Made by a program: the position numbers and the translations under genes. Under the pieces are notes generated by a model, which was not told the origin of the DNA, searched no databases, and saw only the letters and a list, made by a program, of their open reading frames with translations. This document shows positions 10,266 through 22,700 of a stretch of DNA of 64,000 bases, piece by piece. The first letter of the stretch is position 1, and every line of letters starts with the position of its first letter. Source of the stretch: Aporrectodea caliginosa (lineage: Eukaryota > Annelida > Clitellata > Crassiclitellata > Lumbricidae); the NCBI GenBank assembly GCA_020284085.1, contig JACEVL010000130.1, positions 1,793,908-1,857,907 on the forward strand, read 5' to 3'.

Positions 10266-12267
10266 AAGCAGTGGACTAAACTATTTTGTCTACTTGTTGA
10301 TTTTGTTACTGTATAAATTGCTCATCCAATTATTATGAACTGTTATGGAATTCACCAACAGCATTATTCATTTGTTACGAGTACTAATTAACGAATTCTT
10401 TAAGTTTTTGATTAGACCTTAGTCCTTCCCGTGCACATCGGGCAACGCAGTTTTTTCATTCTTCCCTGTGCTTCGCCACCTCGATAGCATCCTCCACAGG
10501 CATCTCAGCTCAGGTCATCTGAGTTTTTGGTTGGGTGATGAATACTTAAACAGCTCAATGGTTGAACAATTATTTAATTGTTTGTGGTTTAATAATCACT
10601 GGACATTTTATTTTTCAACTATGAAATCAATGTTTTCTTTGTTTGCAGATTTTGAACAGATCATATCCAGAATACAGAATCTCACCAGACATCACATTTT
10701 CCGAATGCTCAACAATTTTATTTTTGTACATAAACAGTTTTTGAATGAATTTTTATTTTACGTTTATTCTAACAGAACTCGCTAACAGCTTTCCTGTTTC
10801 GCATTTATTGCGGGTCATGTATTATCGATGAAATGAACTTAATATAATTATAACCCTTAATTGCCATGCAAAAGTTATGCAGTGCTATCTGATGTAATTA
10901 CAATTATTGTAAGTATAAACTCTAAAATTTAGAAAGCACTACAGTCGAAGTGCGGGGTACTAGCTCATTCATGAGCTCTGTGCCAATCCAGAGATATCAC
11001 AGGAGATGCCAGTATTTACAGATACTGTCTTCATTGTTTAAAAGTGAATTGAGAACTGAAGAATCACGAAGTTGTGTGCCCATTTCTGTTAAGAATGCTG
11101 CCCTTACATTGTGATTGTTAGGGAGTGACAGATTTGTTGCAGATCTTTTAGACTGAGAAATTACCGGTATAGCAGTTCTAGATTTTCGATATTTCGAAAA
11201 CTAGAGGCCTGATGCTGCTGTTCTTCACTTGGGAAATAATGGGTTTGTTTTTGCTATGAAGCAGCTTCAATAAAATTGTTTTCCTATGTTACTTGACTGC
11301 TGTTTCATAGTACTATAGAGGTATCAAGTTCCCAGACATTAAGTACGGTACCAGGCGTAAATACATACATACCCAATTGAGTGCAGGCATAATCATAGTA
11401 TAGTGCAAACATGGATTGTGTGTCACACACACCTGCACACTACACATTTGCGCTAAGACTTTCTGAAAAGTAACTTCTAGGCGAAGACAACTATATAAGG
11501 GGTCGTCCAGAAGGAATGATGGTAAATATAGCCCTACCTTTGGACACCTCTCTCATAAGTGTTTGGCTACCCACCCCATCCCCTTTGCCAACATCAGCAC
11601 TCCCCAGCAGAGTAATAGAGCCTTGCTGATCATGCGGGGCTATACTGTGATATGAAGTGAGGTATCGGTCAACGAATCTTTAGTCTGAATGAAGTTGGCG
11701 TTCAAGGCATAGCCTCTCCTGAAATAACTATGCACCAAATTTATATGCGGCCGTCCGCATTGGGCGTAACCTTCGCCCCTTGTCCGCAGTTGTGTGACCC
11801 ACCTTTGCCCCTTGTCCGCAGTTGTGTGACCCTCTCCTTGTAGGCGTAGGCCTACTTTATGTGTGAGCGTAGTGGGCTTTTGTGTGAACCTGACGTTCCT
11901 AAATATTGAGCCAAATGTAGTCGCTAAAAGTTCAGAATGTTGTAAGTTCATCTTATAATACTCTCTGGGCGCAACTAAACTCAATTAAACTTCAAGGGGC
12001 TGACCGTTGACGGCTCATCTTTATGCTTCTCAGCTTTTGTGTGGTACTACCGTACTCCCGCTTTTTACGTAGCCCTAAGAAATTTAGGAGATTTACATTG
12101 CATATAATTATAAGCTGATCGTTTGAGTGAAGTTTGGTTGTTTCGAGAAAGACAGTGCTGCGATCATATAACTAGTTAGTTTTTTTATCGATTCCATAGG
12201 TTTTTAGGCGCTCATGTTCCCAGAGATTATACTTACTTACTTCCTCACTTACAGACAGCTCAGCAAA
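10266..12267. other. Intergenic stretch, no gene seen
   Basis: AT-rich, with only short ORFs in all frames and no family similarity recognised. About 11765-11845 holds two copies of a roughly 31-bp unit containing CCCCTTGTCCGCAGTTGTGT. Confidence 0.5.
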
Positions 12268-12466
12268 CAGATTATATATTTGCCGCCAAATATTAAGCAA
12301 TTTCCTGTTTACTTAAATACCTCAGAGCTGTTGCTTTATTTGGCAAAAAGGTACCATTAAATTTATCCTCACATCTCACAAAGCAAATCACTAATACGAA
12401 ATCTACCTATTTCAACGCAATTTTTGCATTAATTGGTAATGCAAGGCAAGCTACTGCCAGTTGCTC
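12268..12466. repeat. Dispersed repeat R, copy 1
   Basis: Shares CGCCAAATATTAAGCAAT, TTAAATTTATCCTCACA and GCAAGGCAAGCTACTGCCA in the same order and orientation with 13957-14140. No termini or coding capacity were identified. Confidence 0.75.
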
Positions 12467-12537
12467 ATTTAATATGCGTGGCCTAGAGTATAACGCGATC
12501 ATCGACCTGTCGATGAACGCGATGCTCAGACATAACG

Positions 12538-12794
12538 GGGTCAGCCCGAATCCCCGAAACCCCGAAAACGCTGAAAACAGATAAAAGCCCGATTTCCCGA
12601 AAACAGTTCTCTAGAAAGCGGTCAAGCTATTCAAAGTTAAATTGTAAACATGACAAAGACCTAGTTTGGCGTTGATGTATACGATATACTGCCTATTCAA
12701 ATGTTTATTTGTTAATGATGTTCATTGGGGTCGGACTTAGAAAATCAATTTCGGGGATCCGACCGAAATTCCTTTCGGGAATTCGCCCGCACCC
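12538..12794. mobile_element. MITE-like element with terminal inverted repeats, copy 1
   Basis: 257 bp. The left end GGGTCAGCCCGAATCCCCGAAA and the inverse of the right end (GGGTGCGGGCGAATTCCCGAAA) match at most positions. ATAACG flanks both sides (12532-12537 and 12795-12800), a probable 6-bp target duplication. A second, diverged copy in the same orientation starts 197 bp further on. The superfamily is not assigned. Confidence 0.65.
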
Positions 12795-12991
12795 ATAACG
12801 CGAGGATCAGGCATAACACAAAGGGACTTCATTTACTATGCCTGAAGATCAAATGTGTTAAATGTTAGAACGTTTTGTGCCTTATTTCCTGGAATGCCAC
12901 TCGTCAGTGATAGTGAGCCGACTGATAAAAAGATTGCGGATTTGAAGCAGTATGGTTTAAGCAGTTTAAGCCTTGGCCCTTCGGTTTATGG

Positions 12992-13260
12992 GGGTCAGCC
13001 CGAATCCCCGAAACCTGAATCCCCGAAAACGCTGAAAGTAGACAAAAGCCCGATTTCCTGAAAACAGTTTTCTAGATAGCGGCCGAGCTATTTAAAAGTA
13101 AATTGTAAACATGACATAGACCTAGCGTTGCCTTGATGTATATCGATATACTGCCTATTCAAATGTTTATTTATTAATTATGTTCATTCATGTCGGACTT
13201 AGAAAATCAATTTCGAGATCTGGCCGAAATTCGTTTGGGGGATTCGTGTTTCGGGGATTA
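12992..13260. mobile_element. MITE-like element, copy 2
   Basis: Direct-orientation relative of 12538-12794, sharing GAAAACGCTGAAA, AAAAGCCCGATTTCC, ATACTGCCTATTCAAATGTT and GTCGGACTTAGAAAATCAAT. Its right end is rearranged (GTTTCGGGGATTA), so boundaries are approximate. Confidence 0.65.
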
Positions 13261-13429
13261 TAGTGCCTCGTAAGAGCGGTTCATCTGAGGCACTAACGCC
13301 GGAAAATTCGGATCAAGTATGATGCTTTTCCAAGCGTTTATGAAATGGCCAAGTCGACCTGGTTGTCCCTATAAATGAAACTTCCTACAGTGTTCCATAA
13401 AAGCTTCACTGTGGTTGTTTCCATCTGGA

Positions 13430-13567
13430 ATAGGTGACCAGGATCTGTCTCTTATCTGCCCCGCTGCTTGAAGACTTTTCTTCCCTCGGGGCTGTCACAC
13501 TCAGAACGCCTCTGAATAGTTTATACTGTAAGAGGCGCTTTACAAATTTTTAATACAATACAATAAA
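13430..13567 (+). repeat. LINE 3'-end fragment
   Basis: Shares GCTGCTTGAAGACTTT, a GGGGCTGT segment, CGCCTCTGAATAG and CTGTAAGAGGCGCTTTACAAATTTT with 21588-21783, ending in an AATACAATACA tail. It lies just upstream of PMS2. Confidence 0.6.
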
Positions 13568-13720
13568 AGTTTTTTATATAACACACAACTCAAATGAAAC
13601 ACTGAATGCTAAACGGAATTTCTTTTCCAATAGAACACTAGGATAGATTAATAACTTTAAATCTTTTTGTTAAAATGATTTTTCAAATGGTCTGCAGGGA
13701 TCAATGATCCTACGTCGCAA

Positions 13721-16700
13721 ATGGATGATGAGAACCTGAGCTCCGAGGGATCTGCCGAGGCAGGTGGAGTGATCCGGGTAATTGACAAGACCTCGGTCCA
13801 CCAGATCTGTTCAGGCCAGGTCATTCTGACCCTAGCTACGGCAGTCAAGGAACTTGTCGAAAACAGTCTGGATGCGGGTGCTACAAATGTTGGTAAGAAA
13901 GCGCTCTCTGACAGAGTGAGTGGCAGCTCACCATCGTGGATGAGAATCCACTGCTTTATATTTACCGCCAAATATTAAGCAATGTCAACTTCCGGTTCAT
14001 AACAAAATACCTCTTAGAGGTGTTGCTTTAATTTAGAAAAATAAGGTACAATTAAATTTATCCTCACAGCTCTCAAAGTAAATCACTAATCCGAAATCTA
14101 GCTCCTTCATTAATTGTCACACAAGGCAAGCTACTGCCAAATTATGTGTGAAAACCTGCAAGTGAAGACTTTTCTTGTTTTTCATGTAATGTAATAAAAC
14201 ATTTATAAAGCGCCACTTAAGAGTCTCTCAGTCTCTCATGCGCTATAATGTCATTCACATGCAAGATTAGAAGGAAACAGAAAGAAAGGCAGACCAAGAC
14301 TACGCTGGCTAGATAATATAAAGAGGACATAACTGCACTTGCAGAAAAATAAAATCTTCCTAATGGGCTGTTGTTTGGTAGGGATTTGAACCCCTACCCT
14401 AAGCAATAACATTTCCAACATTCTCGCCAAATGCCTTAACATTTTAGAAATCATTTGAATGCTATTCCAGAAGTGCGACTGAGGGAATATGGCAGTGAAA
14501 GCTTCGAAGTTATTGACAACGGTTCTGGAGTCGAGGAGAAGAATTTTGAAGGACTTAGTAAGTTGACCTTTTCAAATTTTTTGCAAGTCTGTGTCTGTAG
14601 TGCATTTGATGGTGAGGTCATAAACACTTGAAAACTATTCTGTTTCATCATGGCTAGGGTGGGAGTGCAGGTGATATGTAAATAAGTACTATGAGTGAAT
14701 GTATTGTGAGGAGATTGACTGCAGATTATGGCTGAGCTAATGGTTTGAAGCGACTTTCAGTGGATGCCTTTGTCCCGGACATTATTATACAGTAGCTATA
14801 AAAGTTGTGGATTATAATCTTCGTTTTAATGTTTCAAACTGACAAGTACGCAGGATGATTACAAATCATAGTACGGATGATCACAAGTTATAACAGGAGT
14901 CGAATTTAACTGTTTGGCAGCCATGCAAGGCGCCCATCACGTCCTTCAACTCATTTTTTTCAACGCCACCTAGCGAATAAAAAGGCTCAGTCGACCTAAG
15001 GGAGGTACACGGAAGCGATCCCGGGTCCGTTGCCTCTACGCGCCAGAGTGTTACCATTATCCTAAACCCCCTCCCCGTTTAACCTGTACTTCTGGATGGG
15101 GAACTTCTAAGACTGTTCATCTATCTGAGTTTGTGAACATTTATTTAGTGCATTTTCAAAGCCTATCAAAGGTACTGAAAGATGGCCTCTGACACATCGA
15201 CTCTTGAGTTAAACTGTAGTCAATGCATGCACAATACTATAAAACTGCAATATATACCGCGGTAGTTGCATCTGATATTGCCATGCTTCACAAGTGGACC
15301 ATATGGCAGAACATCGATGGCTCAGAGCAACAGCGCATGAAGGACTTGCTCAAGGTCTTTACACAGTGACCACCTGAGTGGAGGCTCGAACCCGTACTCT
15401 CCGCGTTACAGGATGAGTGCCCTATCCATGCAGCTACCGTGGTCCACCAGTCTCGTGAATTCTTCGTAATGAGTGTGCAGATGAGGTCAAAATCCAAACA
15501 GTAATACAGATCAGAATGCAGGTAACAACAGTAGTGATGATATTTGAATGATGGAAAGCTTTATTTTAGTTTTTGGTGCAGAGCTGTTTAATTCTCAGGT
15601 AAATCTGCGAGACTTGTTGCCTGTTAATACTGATCTTCTTGAAATTGTAGCTCTCAAGCATTACACCTCAAAACTCACGAACTTCTCTGATCTTGTGGGT
15701 GTTGAAACCTTTGGTTTTCGTGGAGAAGCGCTTAGCTCACTTTGCGCTCTTAGGTACTTACAAATTTCTTTCTAATGCATTTTTTCATGCAATTTTTTTA
15801 TATATTGCATGTTCAAAGGTTGGTTAGTCTGAATCTGAAGCATGAGGGAAGTCTGTGATAAACTTGTTCAAGGTGTCACTTGGAGGCTCAGGCTTCTCTA
15901 CTTATCACTCCACCGGCTTTCCATTCCACAATGAAGTCTCACCTTTCCAAGAATTCCTACCCTAATCTATTTGATCGTGAACCTTCAAAGCTTTCTCATC
16001 CTCAACGAAACCTGCCTTAGCAGCTGATCTGCCTCGCCCTGGTCTCTCTGGCAATCGGACCTTCACTGGGTGATATTGTCATGGCCACCACTGTCATCTG
16101 TACATACGTACGTATCTTGTACAAACCCTTAAAAGCGCTGTGACTGTGGTTGTCCAAAGAATCTAAAGGGGTGTCTTGATATAACTAGAAAAAGCAACTT
16201 GAGCAGAGCAGAGTTGAAAGGAATGGTTTAAATATTCACAGGAAGATCTGTTGTGTGACCATTTTGGATGCATTGCTGTATCTACAACAGCCAGCCATCT
16301 AGGCTTACCTTCAAACTGTAGCCAATATTTTGCAGGGTGCACATCGGACACTGCCACTCATGCTCATTTGTTGCAAGACAACATTGAATTTTTTAAAAGA
16401 AATATGTACCGAGCCATTAATTGGTCAAAACAAATGGTATAATTTTGGTGTAATGTAAATATGCTGTTTTCATTTTGCAGCAAGCTGACAGTAACAACTT
16501 CTTGTACTTTTGATGGAATCGGAACACGATTGGAGTACGACCAGTCGGGGAAACTGGTTGCAAAGAAACCTTGTGCTCGGCAGGTATGATTAAGTCGAGT
16601 GTCATTTCGTTCTTCACTCTGAATGCAATACAAAGTGGCATTGGTGACTTTCTCTGCCTGTGAACAGGTACTGAAGAAGCCGAAGAGCAGTCCCTTGAGC

Positions 16701-19700
16701 TATTTTTGAGTGGCAGCCATGGGTGTGAAGCTGTGGCCACTTCATTTTCTCAGCCTCGTTATGTGAAGGCGAGTGGCCATTCCTCTTCCTTGCCGACCGT
16801 GCTTCCCACTGACAGTTTATTGTTGGTCAGAGTACTAATTCATTTGGGGGTGAGAAGAAATCTTAACATGTTTCTGCCTGGGCAAGGAGTTGAACCATGA
16901 ACCTCTGGGCTGACAGTGCAGCACATCTACCACTAGACTTCCAATGCACCCCAAACAATAATTTATTGAATGCACTCAGCAATTAATGTTTGTGTAGAAT
17001 TTGCTTCTATTTGCATCTTGCGAACACGTTTGCGTAGTCTAACTCAGAAATGCTAGAGTTATCAGTGTGTATTCGACCATTTTGTATGGCATTTTTTAAC
17101 TTCTCACAAGTTACTAAAGTCACTACATGAGTAACTAATTTACATCTAGCAAATTCACATTTTTATGCACAGTTCTTGGCAGTCTCTGTGGTTTGGATTG
17201 TGTAGCATGGGACCAGCATATTCGTGGAGCAACTGTTCTTCACGCTACCAGTGCGGCACAAGGAGTTTCAGCGTAACATTAAGAAGGAGTTCGCGAAGAT
17301 GGTGCAGACGCTTAGTGCCTACTGCATCATCAATACAGGCGTTAAGCTCACCTGTACGAACCAGACGGGAAACGGGTAACTCATCTAACTTTGAGACAGT
17401 AATTATTAAATTTTGAGTGAACTGCTAATGCAGACATGCCTCTTGAGCCTACTTCCAGGCTTTAATCTATTATTTCTGTAAGACAGATGCTCAAAAATCA
17501 GTGGTAAAATGCTAAATTTTATGTCTCACCAATTTGTTAGACAATGGTGGTTTTCAAAACAGCAGACAAGGTAACTTTTCTTTTCAATATCAGTGTGAGG
17601 AAATTGTAAGCAGTCCAAGTGACTATTGCTTTCTTGTTCTCTTATTGAACAGGAAGAAGTCAACTGTGCTGAGTGTGATGGGAAACTCGACGGTCAGGGA
17701 CAATATTGCCGACATCTATGGCATTAAACAGGTTTGCTTTCAGTTTTGAGTTTTAGTTAAGTTGATATTCATATTAGGTATCCAAACAACTCCACTAGAC
17801 AAAGTCATCCAATGAAGACTCCGATGGTTTTGACATGTAGAGAGAATGCCAGTTGACTGAATACCACACAACTCACTACGTGCAAAATTCTAAGCAGAAA
17901 GAAACAAAGACAGACCAAGATTACATTGGGTAGCCAACATAAATGAGGACATAACATCACTTGGACTAACTAAAGGGAGCAATGGACTTGACAAATGACC
18001 GAGGACAATGGAGGTCATTTATTTTTACTCATCGCTGCCAAATGGCTGGCATCAGGAACTGATGATGATGATGATATTCATTGCAGTTGCAGAGCCTTCT
18101 GGATATTAAGAGCACACTGCCAGAGGAAAGCGTTTTGGTGGAGTATGATCTGAAGCCTACGACTGACGACAAAACGGACCTTTTCAGGTACGCATTGTCT
18201 TTTCAGATAAAGGTGCGTTGGAAGTCAGAATAAACAAAATTGATTGATTGATTGATTGATTGTTAAACCAGGTTGGAACTACAGATTGGTCTGTTGTAGA
18301 TAAGTAATTTTCACACCGAAAGTGTCTCTGAGTACCTTAAGGAAAAGTCCTGAGAGGTGTGATCTTGAGTTTGGAGGATCTGACATATTTTGCACTCGGT
18401 CAGCAGATCACTGGACTGTTGCTGTGCCTTGCACCTAAACAGTGTAGGACATTCTTGGTTCCTGGTCCAAGGCTTTGGAATTCGATGCCCAGTTATGTTC
18501 ATTCTCTCCGTTCTCTCATGTAATTCAGAATTAAACTTGAAACTACAGACTGACTGTGTCAGGTTACTAACCCTCCATAACTTGACTTGCGGTTTCTCTG
18601 ACTTGTCAGATTTCGACCTGATTTCTCTTCTTATGGACGTGACTCACTTGGCTTTCGTTCAAAGCAACCATTGATTGGTGCCTTGTGCTTCGTGATAACA
18701 GCATTATAGGAGTCATTAGATTAGATTAGACTGGATTAGATTAGATTAGATTCTAGCTGAAATGCTGGCATTTCCTGTTTGTTGCATGGCTTAGCAGTGA
18801 CACTGGGAATTCCATTTGGTGCACAAGGATCCAAACTGTGCATGCAGACGTGAAAGCCTGTTGCACTGGCAGTTCTCTGTAGTTGTGATTTCGCATTGTC
18901 AGGTCGTCAGGAGTGCTTCTGAGAAGTTTGTCTTGAACAGCACTATATAAATTTGTGGCTACAACTGGTCGCCCTGGAGACTCCGTTCTTTTAGCTTGTT
19001 GTGTTTTTCGTGTATGTTATCTTTTCTTGTGCAGTATCAGTGGATTGATATCGAGCTGTGAGCATGGCAGCGGTCGTAGTTCAGCCGACAGACAGTTCTA
19101 CTTCATCAACAGGAGACCGTGTGATCCACAGAAGGTCCGTCTGCTCTAAACACATCCTTTGTCTTCAGTATTACTGATTCCTCATCATTGTTTTATTACA
19201 GATGTACCGAATACCCTGTTTTAAGTACCATATTTGGCTGAATAAGAATATTCAGCTTTCTGGTGACTGAAAATGAATACTGAAAAGTAAAAAATTGAGA
19301 CATTGTAAAAACTCGAACACTAAAAGGTGAGAATTCGACCAATCAGAAGTTTCTGTTCTTTCCAGTTTTCTGTTAAACTTTTTTGGGGTGTCTTACTTGC
19401 AGATGTCTCGTCTTGTGAATGAGGTTTACCACACGTTCAATCGCCACCAGTATCCGATGGTTGTGCTTGACATAACACTGTCAAAAGGTAACTGTAATTA
19501 TATTCTGTAATGTAATTATTTTATATAATATGATGCTGGTAAGTTTTAAATTTAGTACCACTATTCATAATTGTGCCATAGTGTTTGTTTCTTTGCATGT
19601 TAGCTGGATCATTCGTACTCTATGCATTGTGGACATCTTTCCTAGTTTATTAAAAGGAATGGATAGACCAGTGATTCTCAAAATGTGGTCTGTGAAATAC

Positions 19701-22700
19701 CTGTGTTTTTCAGATTACACTTTGAGCCAGATGGTCTATGGTGGTGGCAAGTTACCCAGATATTCCCACAACATCCTTGCCTGTATGCAGTATGACACTG
19801 TGTTGGTAGATAGCATTTTAATCTGCTTTGTCTAATGCTGTATTTTTATATATTTCTGGTACTCCCACTGTTCATGTAGTGGTGAAATTTATCTTGACGG
19901 CCATAGTTGTTCATATATGATAAAAAAAACTGTTGGGAAAAAAACTGTCTCTGGTAAAGTGGTTCCTGTGACAGAAACTTTGAGAACCAATCGAATAGAC
20001 TATCATGCACTAGTAAAACTACTCGCAACACGTACCTCAGGAAGACAAGGTGTCTGCTTTACCCAGTTATCTGTCCGCTTACTTATTTGACAATATATTT
20101 TCAGAATTGGTTGATGTTAATGTCACGCCGGATAAGCGCCAGATATTTTTTCAACAGGAAAAACTTCTTCTGGCAACGGTCAAAGTATGTCTTACCCTTA
20201 CAGGACTATTCACTTGCTAATTGTATTTTTAGATATTATTCTGCCATTCATTTGGGCATTTTTTTGCTAAAATTGCATTTAGGGTGGTAGGACACTGATA
20301 GTGAATCATAAAATAATGATTCACCTTCTCTTCTTGGAAGGATATTATCACAACATATCCAAACAGGAGATGGTTTCAAGTCAGTTGGAAAACAGCAAGA
20401 GCCTTGTGCCAATGTAGAGGATTGATCAAGTTTGATTTTCTTGTTTTGATTCTTATTTGGAGCATTTGTGATTGATTTTGTCAGAGGTGCGGAAGTCTTT
20501 TGCTTAAAATGTGGAACCTGAAGCTTGTTTTAACTTCATCTTTTTAACGAACTCTTTTCAGACGTCGCTAACAAAAATGTTCCAGTTGCTGACTCCAGTC
20601 GTTTCCTCCGTTGGTTCCATGTGTAAGTAACCAGAACTGAAGATTGCTTGAAATCAGTTGGACAAACATTAATTTTATTTCTTGATAGAAGCAGTTAGAA
20701 TGCTTTTTAAAACCGACTGAACTAAAGATAAATTTCCAGGTACCGTAGTATGTTCAAAAGTAATGTCATTGTAAGTACCTGTATTTTGTTTACTGTTCCT
20801 TTACTTTGTGGATAATATCAATACTTTAATTTTACTCTAGCTCTTGTTTTAGTAGCATTGTTCGTTTTCCTTACGGTTTGTGTATATTAGTTTACTGTGT
20901 TAGAATGAGTGATTTTAGTCATTTTGCAGTGGTGTTATAGTATGGTTTTAAATGAAAAGAAAACCAGAAAAATGTGCAGATTATAATTGTATGAGAAATC
21001 TTGACAATGTTTCTTGTAGCTTCGTTTTCAAACGGTGGACTCGGTTTAGCGAAAATCAAATCCCAGTAAGAATTCGTCTTTTATTTAAATTAATGTTTCT
21101 ATGAATTCTATCAAATTAACTTAGGAGATTTAGGTAAACTGTGCTTATTAGAAATTCCAGTGTTATTTAAATGTTTAGGAGTTTTCAAATAAATTTTCTA
21201 AATCTGAGGACTGTGTGAACTTGATAAAAAAATTTGAGTTGGGAATTTTTTGTAGATATAATGTATTTAGAATAATGCCTTAAACAGACTTAGTAGGAAC
21301 AGTTGTTGGCTTTGGTTTCTTTGCCTCATACCTTTCCATTATCATCTACCAGTTAGTACACCTGTTATAGTAGATAAATAGTGATCTGATTTTACTGTAG
21401 TTTAATGATGGTAAATATTTGTTGCCCTGTTGTACCGATGTGCAGGGAACCAGAGGCAGGAGGGAATGCAGACAGAGGAAGAGTTTCATCTGCAAGTAAA
21501 TCTAAGGTAACTAGGCTCTATTTCTGCTTTGTTGTCCCATTGGATTTCTCCCATTTTTCATTACAGTTTCTTTAGCTATGGCCTAACGTCTTGCCTTTGC
21601 TTTTGTGGGTTCTTCCTCTTGGAATGACCTTCCCCTTTTTACGCTCTAAGATTTTGACTTGGTCTCGCCCTCATCCACCCACTGCTTGAAGACTTTCATT
21701 TCGGGGGGGCTGTTGCGCTGAGAGCGCCTCTGAATAGCTTGTACTGTAAGAGGCAATTTACAAATTTTCATATACAATACAATACTTGCAGCAACTGTGG
21801 ATTGATGCTTTGTGCATGATGATTATGGCATCATAGAAGTCATACGATTAGATTACTCTGTTCATGGAGGATTACTTTCGGTTGATGATTAGGCTCAGAT
21901 GTAAAAGCTGTTGATTAAATTATCCCTTTGCTTGAAAGAATTGCCTTTCATTAGGGGCTGGTAGTAGTTAGGAATATTCATATATGCATGTATACATGTG
22001 TTTATATTTATATTTACCTATATATTCTAGCATATAATATGGTAACATTTTTAAGTACCTCTCAAGAATGCGGAAACATGGTTTCATGGGTAACATCTAA
22101 TCATTCTAAAAAGCTGTGTCTTAAAGTCTTAAATATATTTCATGCATTACTGGAAAAGACCGATTTCAGCCATGGTTGTATCTTGTCAATTGGGGACAAG
22201 CCAATGATCCTTTGTGTGGCTGTGGTGGAGTGCAGACTATGGCGCACATCTGTAAGGTGGCTTGTACGAACTGCAAGTTGTAGATATATGGATATGGATT
22301 TGCAACAAGTTCTGTGTGCTGTATTCAGGGTCTGCCAGTCTCGTCATTTCTGAGCAATCTCAAGAGGAGTTTTACGAGCGCGTTTGATAAAAGTTCGCAA
22401 GGGACTGGATCAAGTGATAATGATTCTGACCATGCAGCAAAACGTGAGTTTAACATAACTCCGCCTTCTATTGTTAGCATATAATGTAATGTTGAATGTA
22501 ATTTGTGCACATTTTCTTTTTAATTCCATTGCCAATAGAACTCTGTAGTAACAAGGTGTTGGGTTTAATTTCACAGCTGTAAATTAACAAACTGGCAAAG
22601 TTATGACTTTCTGGGTACTGACTACACTTCTTGTTGTACGAAGTTCAAGCTTTTGTGTAGCAGTAGCGTGGTGTATTGGTGCTTTGACGAAACTCTACAC

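Noticed and set aside
16866..16945. Functional tRNA gene on the minus strand
   Set aside because: Box A and B are present, but the arms do not pair into a cloverleaf; a tRNA-derived repeat is more likely.
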